A stretch of 64,000 nt of DNA from assembly GCA_028532815.1 (NCBI GenBank), contig JAQQAS010000039.1, positions 61,534 through 125,533 of the forward strand, read 5' to 3'. Under the pieces are notes generated by a model that worked only from the letters and a program-made list of their open reading frames with translations, had not been told where the DNA came from and did not search any database. Origin of the DNA: Pleomorphochaeta sp. (GTDB lineage Bacteria > Spirochaetota > Spirochaetia > Sphaerochaetales > Sphaerochaetaceae). A program made the translations under genes and the position numbers. Every line of letters starts with the position of its first letter. The stretch's first letter is position 1. Positions 56,066 to 64,000 of the stretch are shown here, one piece after another.

Positions 56066-56941
56066 TTATAAATATTTTTTCTCCTGTGATAATTTATTAA
56101 ATAAGTCTCTAAAAATCATATCTCTATTTAAATGGTAAACCATTTCGATTAAGTGTCTACGGGGATCAAAAATATAGGATCCATCAATTGCTATTCTGGG
56201 ACAATTAATTTTGATTGATTCATAGCATTTAGGCACTATTAATATCGCAACTGCAGCTATATCCCATATTTCTTTTGTTCCCATTCCTTCTGGATAATAT
56301 TCACTGAATCTTTGATATAAGAAATTGCATAAAGGATCATTTAAATCCATATAAGTTGATAATTCTTCCCGGCTTGATAATAAATGAGAGGAAACTCCCA
56401 TGCAAGGGACAAGAGTCAGGTTTATTTCTGAATCAAAAACAGTTTTTACTGCAGCAATATCACCCATTAGATTAAATTCGTTGTTATGAGGCCATGCAGG
56501 ATGATGACCTCCTAACCATATAACTTTGCAATTTTTTTTCATTAATTCTTTATTAATTAAACAAGCAAAAGCGATATTGGTGATTGCTCCTATAGCAATA
56601 ATATATAAAGGATTATCTGGAGTTGCTTCTTTTGCTTTTTTTAGTAAATCTAAAACTGCATCATTTTCTTCAGGTTTATATAAGTCAGATAAATAATAAG
56701 TTGCTCCTTTATAATAAGGAATATTATTCTTATTTAATTTTTTTAATAACCTTGCAATTTCTTCAAAGCTTTTTTCCATTCCATCTTTTGCATTAATACT
56801 TCTACTATTTGTAAAAGGAGCAGCATAGATAGCTTCTAAATTTATTAAATCGTTGCTTCTTACTAAATAAGAAAGTGCAAATTGATCATCTATTTCGTTA
56901 TATGTATCGGTATCTAAGACAACATTAATTTTATTTTTCAT
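56066..56941 (-). CDS. Nucleoside hydrolase (IUNH family)
   Basis: At 291 residues, the N-terminal calcium-binding signature is VVLDTDTYNEIDDQFAL (Asp10, Asp12, Asp18, Asp19). The usual spacing DTDxGxDD is lengthened by two residues here. Later come TNIAFACLINKEL, WLGGHHPAWPHNNEFNLMGD and a C-terminal Asp in GSYIFDPRRHLIEM. It cleaves N-glycosidic bonds of nucleosides. It is the last gene of the ABC importer operon, so the imported solute is probably a nucleoside. Ribosome-binding site AAAGGA. Confidence 0.88.
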   Translation of the reverse strand: MKNKINVVLDTDTYNEIDDQFALSYLVRSNDLINLEAIYAAPFTNSRSINAKDGMEKSFEEIARLLKKLNKNNIPYYKGATYYLSDLYKPEENDAVLDLLKKAKEATPDNPLYIIAIGAITNIAFACLINKELMKKNCKVIWLGGHHPAWPHNNEFNLMGDIAAVKTVFDSEINLTLVPCMGVSSHLLSSREELSTYMDLNDPLCNFLYQRFSEYYPEGMGTKEIWDIAAVAILIVPKCYESIKINCPRIAIDGSYIFDPRRHLIEMVYHLNRDMIFRDLFNKLSQEKKYL

Positions 56942-56944
56942 TTT

Positions 56945-57790
56945 TTATCCTTTGATTGCTGAACTAGCAATGCTTGAAATATAGTATTTTTGTAAAGGCA
57001 TCAAAATAATTAAAGGAATGAAACATAATAGACTTGATGCCGCTAATTTTAATCCCCATAAGGTTCCATATTGTTGTGTGAATGTTGAAAGCGCTAATTG
57101 AATCATTCCATTGTTAATTGATCTTGATACAACTAAAGGCCATAAAAAGGCTTCCCATTGAGCTAAGAACATTATTAATGAAGCGCCAATTATTGTAGGT
57201 ATCGTTAGTGGGGCATAAATGATAATCAATATTTGTCTATAACTTGCTCCATCAATTACTGCTGCTTCTGATAAGGCCTTAGGAATTTGAGAGAAAAATT
57301 GTATAAACATAAATATAACCATTCCATTTCCCAATAAAGGAAGAATTAATGCAATTTTAGTATCAATTAATCCCATTGAATCAATTAAATTATATGTTGG
57401 TATAACTAGTAAATCTCCGGGTACTAGAAAAGAGGCAACTACTATTGAAAACAATACTTTTTTCCCATAGAAGTCCATAGTTGCGAAACTAAATCCAGCA
57501 AAAGCGTTTATTATTACTCCTATTATAACTGTAGTTGTTGCTACAAAAAATGTGTTTAAAAGAGCTTTTGAAAAAACTTCATTCTTAAATACGCCTATGT
57601 AATTATCTAAAGTAAAAGGGAAGAAAGATAATACTTTAAAGGAAAGTGGAGAAATCCCTTGGAAAATATTTATTTCCGGTCTAAAAGATGCAATTAAAGC
57701 CCATAATATTGGTAAAACAAATATTAGACTAAAGAGAATACTTAGTAAGTGATATATTACAATATTTCTTTTATTATGTTTTCTATTCAT
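56945..57790 (-). CDS. ABC transporter permease (MalG/UgpE type)
   Basis: 282 residues from the ATG at 57790, which has AGGA upstream and lies one base after the first permease's stop; an earlier ATG at 57829 would overlap it. Six membrane segments and EAA loop EAAVIDGASYRQILIIIYAP near residue 190. The second permease of a CUT1 importer. Confidence 0.93.
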   Translation of the reverse strand: MNRKHNKRNIVIYHLLSILFSLIFVLPILWALIASFRPEINIFQGISPLSFKVLSFFPFTLDNYIGVFKNEVFSKALLNTFFVATTTVIIGVIINAFAGFSFATMDFYGKKVLFSIVVASFLVPGDLLVIPTYNLIDSMGLIDTKIALILPLLGNGMVIFMFIQFFSQIPKALSEAAVIDGASYRQILIIIYAPLTIPTIIGASLIMFLAQWEAFLWPLVVSRSINNGMIQLALSTFTQQYGTLWGLKLAASSLLCFIPLIILMPLQKYYISSIASSAIKG

Positions 57791-57791
57791 T

Positions 57792-58664
57792 TTATTCGTT
57801 GTCCTTAAATAGTTTAAATTGAGCCGCAATTACTATTGATAATAAAATCATTAATGATACTATCATTGCCATTCCATGTCCCATATCTCCATTAATCATT
57901 GAAGTTCTATATGCTTGATACATTAGCACATTTGTTGAAGAGTCAGGGCCTCCATGAGTAATCATAAATATTGGTATGAATAACATGAAATTGGCACAAA
58001 TATCAGAAACAAGAATAAATAACAAAGTTTTAGATAGCATTGGTAGAGTAATAAATATAAATGAGGATAGACTTCCAACCCCTTCAACTTCCGCAGCTTC
58101 ATAAATTTCTTTTGGTATATTTTTTAATCCAGCTAGAACAAATAACATCCAAAATGAACAGCCTTTCCAGGAAGCTATTCCAATTATAATCCACATGGCT
58201 TGAGATGCTGAATTAAAGAATGGTTGAGTAGGGAAGCCTAAACCATTTAATAGATAATTCATTACACCATTGCCTGGTCTAAAAATTATACTCCAATATA
58301 TAGTTGTAACAGCAAGAGACACTCCTAAAGGAATAAAAAAAAGAAATCTATAGATCATCTTTCCTTTATGATTTATGTTGATTAACATTCCCATAATAAT
58401 TGCAATGACTAATTGAACTGGATTAATTAGGAGATTCAGTTTGAGGGTTACCCAAACTGAATTCCAAAATGAACTGTCACAAAAAAGATCCATGTAATTA
58501 TTAATCCCGACGAATACTTTTGTTCCACTAAGATAACTTACTTTAAATAAACTCTCTTTAGTTACCAAAATAATTGGATAGAGTTTGAATATTAGAATCA
58601 TTGCTAATGCGGGTAGAAGAAAAGAGTAAGCTAATATGGATATTTTTTGTTTTTGTTTTATCAT
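57792..58664 (-). CDS. ABC transporter permease (MalF/UgpA type)
   Basis: At 290 residues it has six membrane segments and the EAA loop YEAAEVEGVGSLSSFIFITL. The N-terminus is AYSFLLPALAMILIFKLYPI. The first permease, three bases after the binding-protein stop. No ATPase gene is adjacent. Confidence 0.93.
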   Translation of the reverse strand: MIKQKQKISILAYSFLLPALAMILIFKLYPIILVTKESLFKVSYLSGTKVFVGINNYMDLFCDSSFWNSVWVTLKLNLLINPVQLVIAIIMGMLININHKGKMIYRFLFFIPLGVSLAVTTIYWSIIFRPGNGVMNYLLNGLGFPTQPFFNSASQAMWIIIGIASWKGCSFWMLFVLAGLKNIPKEIYEAAEVEGVGSLSSFIFITLPMLSKTLLFILVSDICANFMLFIPIFMITHGGPDSSTNVLMYQAYRTSMINGDMGHGMAMIVSLMILLSIVIAAQFKLFKDNE

Positions 58665-58667
58665 AAT

Positions 58668-60053
58668 CTATTTTACTCTTTGAATATTCTTTTCTATTTC
58701 ATTTATAGCGTCATTTAAAGCTTTAGTAGGATCAACCCCTTGAGCAGCATTCGTAAATGCTTTATCAAAACCTTCATTTATAAATGGATAGAAAGGTGTT
58801 ACTGGACGACCTTGTGCTGTATTCATTACTTGATATACGCCTAATCTTTGAGCACTTCTTGGGAATTGGCTATATTTTTCATTTGTACTTAATTTATTTA
58901 GCATATATTTACTTGCAGGTAATTCTCCATTTGTGTCGTACCAAAGTTCTGAACCTTCATCAGTTAGTGTCCACCAAGAAATAAAGTCAGAAACTAAGTC
59001 CATTTTTTCATCAGGAACCGAAGCTGATGCCCCAATTACCCAAGATCCAGTTGGTGTTGTAGAAATACCATCTTTAAAATAGGGATGTGCTGCTATGGCA
59101 ACATTAATATTAGGATTTTCCATTATCATTTTAATGTTCCAGCCACCTCCAACCATCATTGCAAATGAACCGTTAACAAATTCTTTTGGAGCATCATAGC
59201 CAGGAATGAAAGATCCAGGAACTTCTACTTTATCTTTATTGAATAAATCTGAGTAAAATTGAATTGCTTTATACCATGGTTCTTGATCTAAATACCCTTT
59301 GACTGTCATTCCATCAGGAGCAACAATTGAACCACCAAGAGAACCGCCTAAAGGTTGAAGTTGATATAATCTTCCTGCTTGTTCAATATGTAACCCATAA
59401 ACATCAGTTATCCCATCATTATCTAAATCTTTTGTCATTTTTTTTGCTGCAGCAACAGTTTTTTCCCAAGTCCAAGCAGAATCTCCCCATTTTTTTGCAA
59501 AATCACTAGTGATATTAGTGTTGTTATCTACAACTACACTAGGTAGTGTAACTCCAGCTTCCTTGGCCATATCAGTATTTATAAATAAATATTGGTCAGA
59601 ATTTTGCATTGGTGCTGCCACTATTTGATTTTTATAAATAACATCAGCTAATGATTTTTGTGCGATTTTATCTTCAAATGTATCTTGGGGAATATATTTT
59701 GATAAATCTTTTAAAAACCCTCTTTCTGCGTAATTAGCAATCATTGGTATGTCCATAATTACAACATCAAAATCTGGATTTTCAGCATTGAATCTAACTT
59801 CCAAATTTTGAAAATAAGAATCCCATGGGTATTCTTCAATTTCAATTTTAACATCGGGGTGACTTTTCATATAAGCATCAGCCATATGTTGTGTTCGGTT
59901 ATCATCATTTCTGAATTGGTAAGCAAATATCTTAATTGTTCTTAAAGACTCCTTGTTCTCCGTTTCTTTTTGTCCATTAGCAAATAATGGTGAAATTGTA
60001 ACAGCTATTAAGAATAAAGCTGTTAGTACTTTTAAAAATTTAAAATTTTTCAT
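58668..60053 (-). CDS. ABC transporter substrate-binding protein
   Basis: At 461 residues, the signal peptide MKNFKFLKVLTALFLIAVTI ends near LFANGQKE, a form often seen in spirochaete binding proteins. Family 1 solute-binding features are MADAYMKSHPDVKIEIEEYP, DVVIMDIPMIANYAERGFL and NGSFAMMVGGGWN. The operon partner is a nucleoside hydrolase, which points to a nucleoside or related ribosyl substrate (inference). Ribosome-binding site AAGGAG. Confidence 0.93.
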   Translation of the reverse strand: MKNFKFLKVLTALFLIAVTISPLFANGQKETENKESLRTIKIFAYQFRNDDNRTQHMADAYMKSHPDVKIEIEEYPWDSYFQNLEVRFNAENPDFDVVIMDIPMIANYAERGFLKDLSKYIPQDTFEDKIAQKSLADVIYKNQIVAAPMQNSDQYLFINTDMAKEAGVTLPSVVVDNNTNITSDFAKKWGDSAWTWEKTVAAAKKMTKDLDNDGITDVYGLHIEQAGRLYQLQPLGGSLGGSIVAPDGMTVKGYLDQEPWYKAIQFYSDLFNKDKVEVPGSFIPGYDAPKEFVNGSFAMMVGGGWNIKMIMENPNINVAIAAHPYFKDGISTTPTGSWVIGASASVPDEKMDLVSDFISWWTLTDEGSELWYDTNGELPASKYMLNKLSTNEKYSQFPRSAQRLGVYQVMNTAQGRPVTPFYPFINEGFDKAFTNAAQGVDPTKALNDAINEIEKNIQRVK

Positions 60054-60106
60054 ATTTATCTCCTTTTTCTATAGTGAATGATACGCTATGTTTTTCTCAC
60101 TCAATA

Positions 60107-60144
60107 GGTACTTAAGTACTTAAAAAGGTACTAATTTGTACTTA
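60107..60144 (-). promoter_or_regulatory. GTACTT repeats upstream of the nucleoside ABC operon
   Basis: Perfect palindrome GTACTTAAGTAC (60108-60119), then two more half-sites, GGTACT (60127-60132) and TGTACTT (60137-60143). On the - strand the palindrome abuts a -35-like TTGAGT, with TATCAT 15 bp further. They are likely binding sites of the response regulator encoded directly upstream. Confidence 0.65.
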
Positions 60145-60819
60145 TGAAAGGAGTTTTTCATCTATACATTTTTTAATTAATTGGGATCTTTTGTGAACAG
60201 ATAATTTTGAAAATATAATTGAAAGATAATTTTTTACTGTTTGTTCTGCAAAATTTAATTCATAAGCTATTTCTTTATTTGAAAAACCTTCAACAGTTAA
60301 TTTTAAAATATTTTTTTCTAATTCTGTTAATGCTTCAAAATATTTTTGTTTTATGTTATTGTTAGAAATTTTTTCTTGTGAATTATTAGATATTTGATTA
60401 GCTAATTTTTTAATTATTGATGGTGAGATTTGATTTACACCAGCTTGTAAAGATCTGATTGCCATTATTACCTCTTCTGGTAATAAATTCTTTAAAAGAT
60501 ATCCTTTTGCCCCATATTTTATTGCTTCTAAAACATATTCATCTTCGTCAAATGTTGTGAGCATCATTATTTTGATAGCTGGATTATTTTGCATAATTAT
60601 TTTTGTAGCTTCAACACCATTCATTTTAGGCATCTTTATATCCATAATAATTATGTCTGGATTTTGTTTTTTTGCTAATTCAACTGCTTCTTTGCCATTA
60701 TTAACAATCCCTATAATTTCAATATCTGCAGCTCTATAATTAAAGACCTGAGCTAAACTATGTACAAAAAGGGGTTGATCATCAACTAATAATACTTTAA
60801 TTTTTGTTTCTTCATTCAT
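60142..60819 (-). CDS. NarL/LuxR-type response regulator
   Basis: At 225 residues, the receiver domain has acidic pocket VDDQ, phospho-acceptor Asp60 (IIIMDIKMPKMNG) and Lys in GAKGYLLK. The C-terminal LuxR HTH is at about 162-215 (LTVEGFSNKEIAYELNFAEQ, TVKNYL). It is encoded just after the histidine kinase and upstream of the ABC operon, and probably controls that operon through the GTACTT repeats. Confidence 0.94.
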   Translation of the reverse strand: MNEETKIKVLLVDDQPLFVHSLAQVFNYRAADIEIIGIVNNGKEAVELAKKQNPDIIIMDIKMPKMNGVEATKIIMQNNPAIKIMMLTTFDEDEYVLEAIKYGAKGYLLKNLLPEEVIMAIRSLQAGVNQISPSIIKKLANQISNNSQEKISNNNIKQKYFEALTELEKNILKLTVEGFSNKEIAYELNFAEQTVKNYLSIIFSKLSVHKRSQLIKKCIDEKLLS

Positions 60820-60834
60820 ATATTTATGATCCTT

Positions 60835-62277
60835 TTATCTTTTTTTGGGTAAATGAGCAATTATACTGAATCCCATCGATGTAGAGAAGTATTTCAGAGT
60901 CCCATCATATTTTAATAATCTTTCTTTCATCCCACTGAGGCCTATTCCTTCAATAACTTTTTCATTCCCAATTCCATTATCTTCAATACTAATTATTATT
61001 TCATTTGTTGATAAAAAGAATATTAATTTTATTTTGGTTGCTTTCCCATGTTTAAACGAGTTTGTTAATCCTTCTTGTATAAACCTTAAAATAACATTGT
61101 TGTATTCTGGGAAACGTTCCATATTAAAATTAGTATATTCAACATGGAAAGCCATTCCCGTTATTTTTCTAAAGTTTTGAATTATTTTTTCTATTTCTTT
61201 ATCAAAAGGGATATTTTCATGTTCAATTTTTCTAAGTTGTTTTAGGGCGGACCTAATCTCATTGTGGCCTTCTCTTGCTTGTTCATTTGTAGTTTTTAGT
61301 AATTCAATGGCTTCTTGATTCTTATTGTTGTTAATTAAATCTTGGCAATATTCTAACATCATTATCGTGCTTGTTAGAGTGTATCCAGTAATGTCATGAA
61401 TTTCTCTTGTAATATGTAATCTTTCTTCTATTCTAGATTCTTTATCAATATGAGCAGCTAAATTTTGAAAACTTAGATTATTATCTATAAGTTTTTGAAT
61501 ATACAAATCTTGCATTAGTATTGTTGCTTTATTGTCATGTATTTTAATGTTTTTTATTTTAGTTGAAAGAATAAAACTTAATATTACAAATTGCAAAAAA
61601 TATAAATTTATTAGTTCCTTTGATGAGTAATGGGGAAAGCTTAATCCAAAAACAGTTAAATTCGATTGACTATATATTACTATAATAAAACTGGTAATTG
61701 ATACTATAATATCTAAAATATGATTTAATTTTGCTGAATAAAGGTAAAATATGATTATAGAAAATAAAAGCCTAAAACTATAAGAAGTAATATATAATCT
61801 AATACAAATAATGCTGAAAAAAGAAAATAATAGACAACTCAAAAATAAAGATAAATCTGTTTTTGCTATTAAAAAAATAATACAAGTAAAGTAAGCTAGC
61901 CCAATTAAAATAACCAGTTGTGTGAAAATATTAGTTTGAATGAATAAAATGTTATCACGATCTTTTATAAGAAAAACAGATAATAATATAAACAGAATTG
62001 ATGTTATAAAATAATTTTTAAAGGTTATGTTAAAATCTATTATATTTTTATTTGAGTTAGAATTGTAAGATTTCATGAGTTTAATATAACATTGAAGCAT
62101 GAATAAAACAATAAAATTAAAATTTATACAAATAATGTAAATGTTAAGTAAATTGTAATAGTGGTATAGCGTTTCGGATATAAAGTTGGACTCAATATAG
62201 GCGAAAAATATAAACGTCAAGTTATTAACAAACGAATTTGACGAGATAAGATTGTAGCAATTTCCCTTGTTGAGCAA
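60835..62277 (-). CDS. Membrane sensor histidine kinase (HisKA_3/NarX-type)
   Basis: At 480 residues, the N-terminal ~260 consist of about six to eight membrane segments with no known sensor domain. The dimerisation box has His in REIHDITGYTL near residue 294, and the ATPase has NSFKHGKA (N-box) and EDNGIGNEKVIEGIGLSGM. The phosphorylated partner should be the adjacent response regulator. The start is uncertain: the open frame begins at a TTG without a ribosome-binding site, and start codons lie slightly inside. Confidence 0.9.
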   Translation of the reverse strand: MLNKGNCYNLISSNSFVNNLTFIFFAYIESNFISETLYHYYNLLNIYIICINFNFIVLFMLQCYIKLMKSYNSNSNKNIIDFNITFKNYFITSILFILLSVFLIKDRDNILFIQTNIFTQLVILIGLAYFTCIIFLIAKTDLSLFLSCLLFSFFSIICIRLYITSYSFRLLFSIIIFYLYSAKLNHILDIIVSITSFIIVIYSQSNLTVFGLSFPHYSSKELINLYFLQFVILSFILSTKIKNIKIHDNKATILMQDLYIQKLIDNNLSFQNLAAHIDKESRIEERLHITREIHDITGYTLTSTIMMLEYCQDLINNNKNQEAIELLKTTNEQAREGHNEIRSALKQLRKIEHENIPFDKEIEKIIQNFRKITGMAFHVEYTNFNMERFPEYNNVILRFIQEGLTNSFKHGKATKIKLIFFLSTNEIIISIEDNGIGNEKVIEGIGLSGMKERLLKYDGTLKYFSTSMGFSIIAHLPKKR

Positions 62278-62496
62278 ATTATATTAATAAGCCATTCATA
62301 ATAATTCTTTTTCAAGGATTGATTAGAATTTGATAATTTGTTACATAACAAGTTTAAGTTTCTTACTTTGCAAATATTTATTAATTTTTTATGTGGACCA
62401 AAAGTGGCACAAAAAATTAAAATTTTCAGTTGAAAATGGGGGCACTCTAGAAATACACTTCAATATATAAAAATATATTAAGGAGGTAAATTAGGA

Positions 62497-62571
62497 GTGT
62501 TATCGACCATAGATTATTATTCAAATTTTAAAACCGAAAACGAAAGATTTTACAAAAACATTGTCAAATAA
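62497..62571 (+). other. Possible 24-residue ORF with strong Shine-Dalgarno, or element end
   Basis: AGGAGG (62481-62486) and AGGA before a GTG at 62497 lead to a 24-codon frame that ends at 62571 within the 3' end of the convergent ATPase gene. The rest of 62278-62549 has no gene; two similar blocks (GTGGCAC at 62405-62411 and GGGGCAC at about 62439-62445) may be ends of an IS21-like element. Reality of the peptide is doubtful. Confidence 0.3.
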
Positions 62572-63788
62572 ATAGGAATGTATAAAGTCTTGCCTTGTTT
62601 AACTAAATCTTTAGTATATATTACTATTTTTTCTTTAATTCTTTTAGAATATTTTTCAGAGAAAATATCTAATGATTTATGGGTTTTGTAACTAGAAGAT
62701 TTTACTTCTATTGGACATATCTTCTCTCTTTTAGCTAATAAAAAATCTACCTCATAATTTCGTTTTTGAATTTTATCATAAAAAGTATGATAATATAGTT
62801 TATTACCATTAGCAGTAAGAATTTGAGCTACAACATTTTCATAAATAATTCCCAAATTTACAGGTAATTTATTATTCAATAATTTTGAATAAATGATATT
62901 ATCAGTAAAATCTTTATCTTTAAACATAAGGGTAATCAGTAACCCCGTATCTGCTAAATAGAGTTTAAATTTATCTTTATTATGCATATTTGCCAAACCA
63001 ATATTAGGATCCGAAACATTATATGACGCTATTACAGTTTTTGATGATTTAAGTTCTAATATTTCTTCTTCTACAGTTGATTTTCTGTCTTTGGGTAATA
63101 CACTAGATATTTGATAACTTGATGAATGCTTATTTAATTGAGAGGGTATTGCATCATACAAAGATGAGATTTTTCCTTTTTGATCAATTTTATAAAAATC
63201 ATCTTCATACAAACTAATTATATCTCTTTTTACTTGATCAACAATTTCTAAATTGTTGCTTTCTAGATAAGCTATTACTGCTTGTGGCATTCCACCAACT
63301 AACATATATAACCTAAATTTTCGCATCATGTTTCTATTTTGGCCATCTCCAATGGATATTCTCTCCTCATACATTTTCTTTAATAAATTTGGAGTATTAG
63401 TATCTCCTATTGCCCATAGAAATTCTTCAAAATCCATAGGATGCATTTGAAGTTTTCTCTCTTCACTTGGAATTAATATATTTTTTACATTTTTTCGTAT
63501 AGAAATTAAAGAACCAGTTTCAATATAATCATATCTACCATCAGCTACTAAAAGTTTAATAGCTTGCCTTGCAAGTGGATTAAATTGCACTTCATCAAAT
63601 ATTATAATTGATTTACGTTCAACTAAAGTTACGCCATATTGCAATTGTAACTGTAAAAAAAAGTAATCTAAATCAGATAAATCTTTAAACAAGTCTTGAA
63701 ATATTGTCGATGCATATGAAAAATCAATCATTATAAAACTTGTGTTTTCATTTTCAGCAAAACTCTGTACAATTGTTGATTTTCCATT
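62550..63788 (-). pseudogene. AAA_14/DUF4143 ATPase, cut through the Walker A motif
   Basis: The frame is open upstream of the ATG at 63731 to about 63788, where it reads NGKSTIVQSF, the second half of a Walker A P-loop, then ENENTSFIMIDFSYA. It continues with Walker B IIIFDEVQF, the sensor ETGSLISI, MHPMDFEEFLWA, and a C-terminal DUF4143 nuclease-like domain (NYEVDFLLAKREKICPIEVK). The sequence before NGKS is unrelated, so the first ~35-40 residues are missing. It was probably disrupted by an insertion at about 63788. Confidence 0.8.
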
Positions 63789-63893
63789 ATGTAAGTACTT
63801 CCATAATGGTAATTATGTAAGCATCTAGCTTATGTAAGGTAACTTCAAAATAACGCTTTCTGTACACTATTTCTTTAAATTCACCTTACATAA
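63787..63893. repeat. TTATGTAAG repeats at the ATPase break point
   Basis: TTATGTAAG occurs at 63787-63795, 63813-63821 and 63830-63838, with an inverted copy at 63885-63893. The first copy begins exactly where the ATPase homology ends. The array resembles the multi-repeat ends of an IS21-like element. The remainder of the window to 64000 shows no gene. Confidence 0.65.
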
Positions 63894-64000
63894 TAAATCT
63901 TCGATTCCTATATTCTTTGCATGAATTCCTAACTCTAACTAATTTACAAATTAATTTTTTCCCATACACTCATACTCAATATTAATTGAGGAGGGTGTTA

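Noticed and set aside
63787..63893. CRISPR array
   Set aside because: The repeats are only nine bases with irregular, short spacing and one inverted copy; no Cas genes are seen.

Overview
The window reads as chromosomal DNA of a low-GC spirochaete. The main evidence is an archaeal-type two-subunit PheRS (pheS/pheT), an EF-G of the mitochondrial/spirochaete subtype, CarD, HPr plus HPr kinase, and substrate-binding proteins that begin with a signal peptide followed by NGQKE-like residues. The genus is not resolved. The first gene is cut by the left edge; at the right end an ATPase gene is already truncated inside the window.

Layout: 1-8.7 kb holds a phosphohexomutase 3' end, a fused two-oxoacid dehydrogenase E1, pheST and a CLC chloride transporter. 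9-16 kb holds two divergent AraC-type paralogues, a membrane c-di-GMP phosphodiesterase, a HIT protein, a MATE pump and an EamA transporter. 16.1-25.5 kb is a sugar locus: GH57-like enzyme, EamA transporter, ABC importer, amidohydrolase, ROK regulator and phosphohexomutase. Three promoters there carry the same 13-bp palindrome over the -10 box, which suggests one regulon under the ROK protein. 25.8-46.8 kb is core genome: fusA, a P-loop ATPase, carD-ispD-ispF, malQ, a threonine-to-glycine pair (tdh-kbl), rsmE-thyX-uvrC, lexA-holA, hprK-ptsH, hpf, lptC-lptA-lptB-rpoN, an RseC-like protein and a YmdB-family protein with most metal ligands replaced.

tRNA-Leu(CAG) at 46.9 kb marks the start of an accessory region that runs to the right edge. 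It contains an AIPR-family nuclease, the decayed tail of a large serine recombinase, and a two-gene defence-like operon. That operon encodes an 860-residue HEPN / STAND-ATPase / TPR / cold-shock protein followed by a SIR2-like DUF4917 gene, which is now split by a frameshift and a stop. Next come a dead IS256 transposase, an IS3-type element with an ISL3 fragment nested in it, a nucleoside ABC importer with a nucleoside hydrolase and its own two-component system, and a truncated AAA/DUF4143 ATPase.

The strongest candidates for new biology are the HEPN-STAND-TPR-CSD protein with its SIR2-like neighbour, the ROK regulon with its fixed promoter geometry, the GTACTT repeats at the two-component/ABC junction, and three genes (lptB, lexA, hpf) whose Shine-Dalgarno sequence is separated from the start codon by an inverted repeat.
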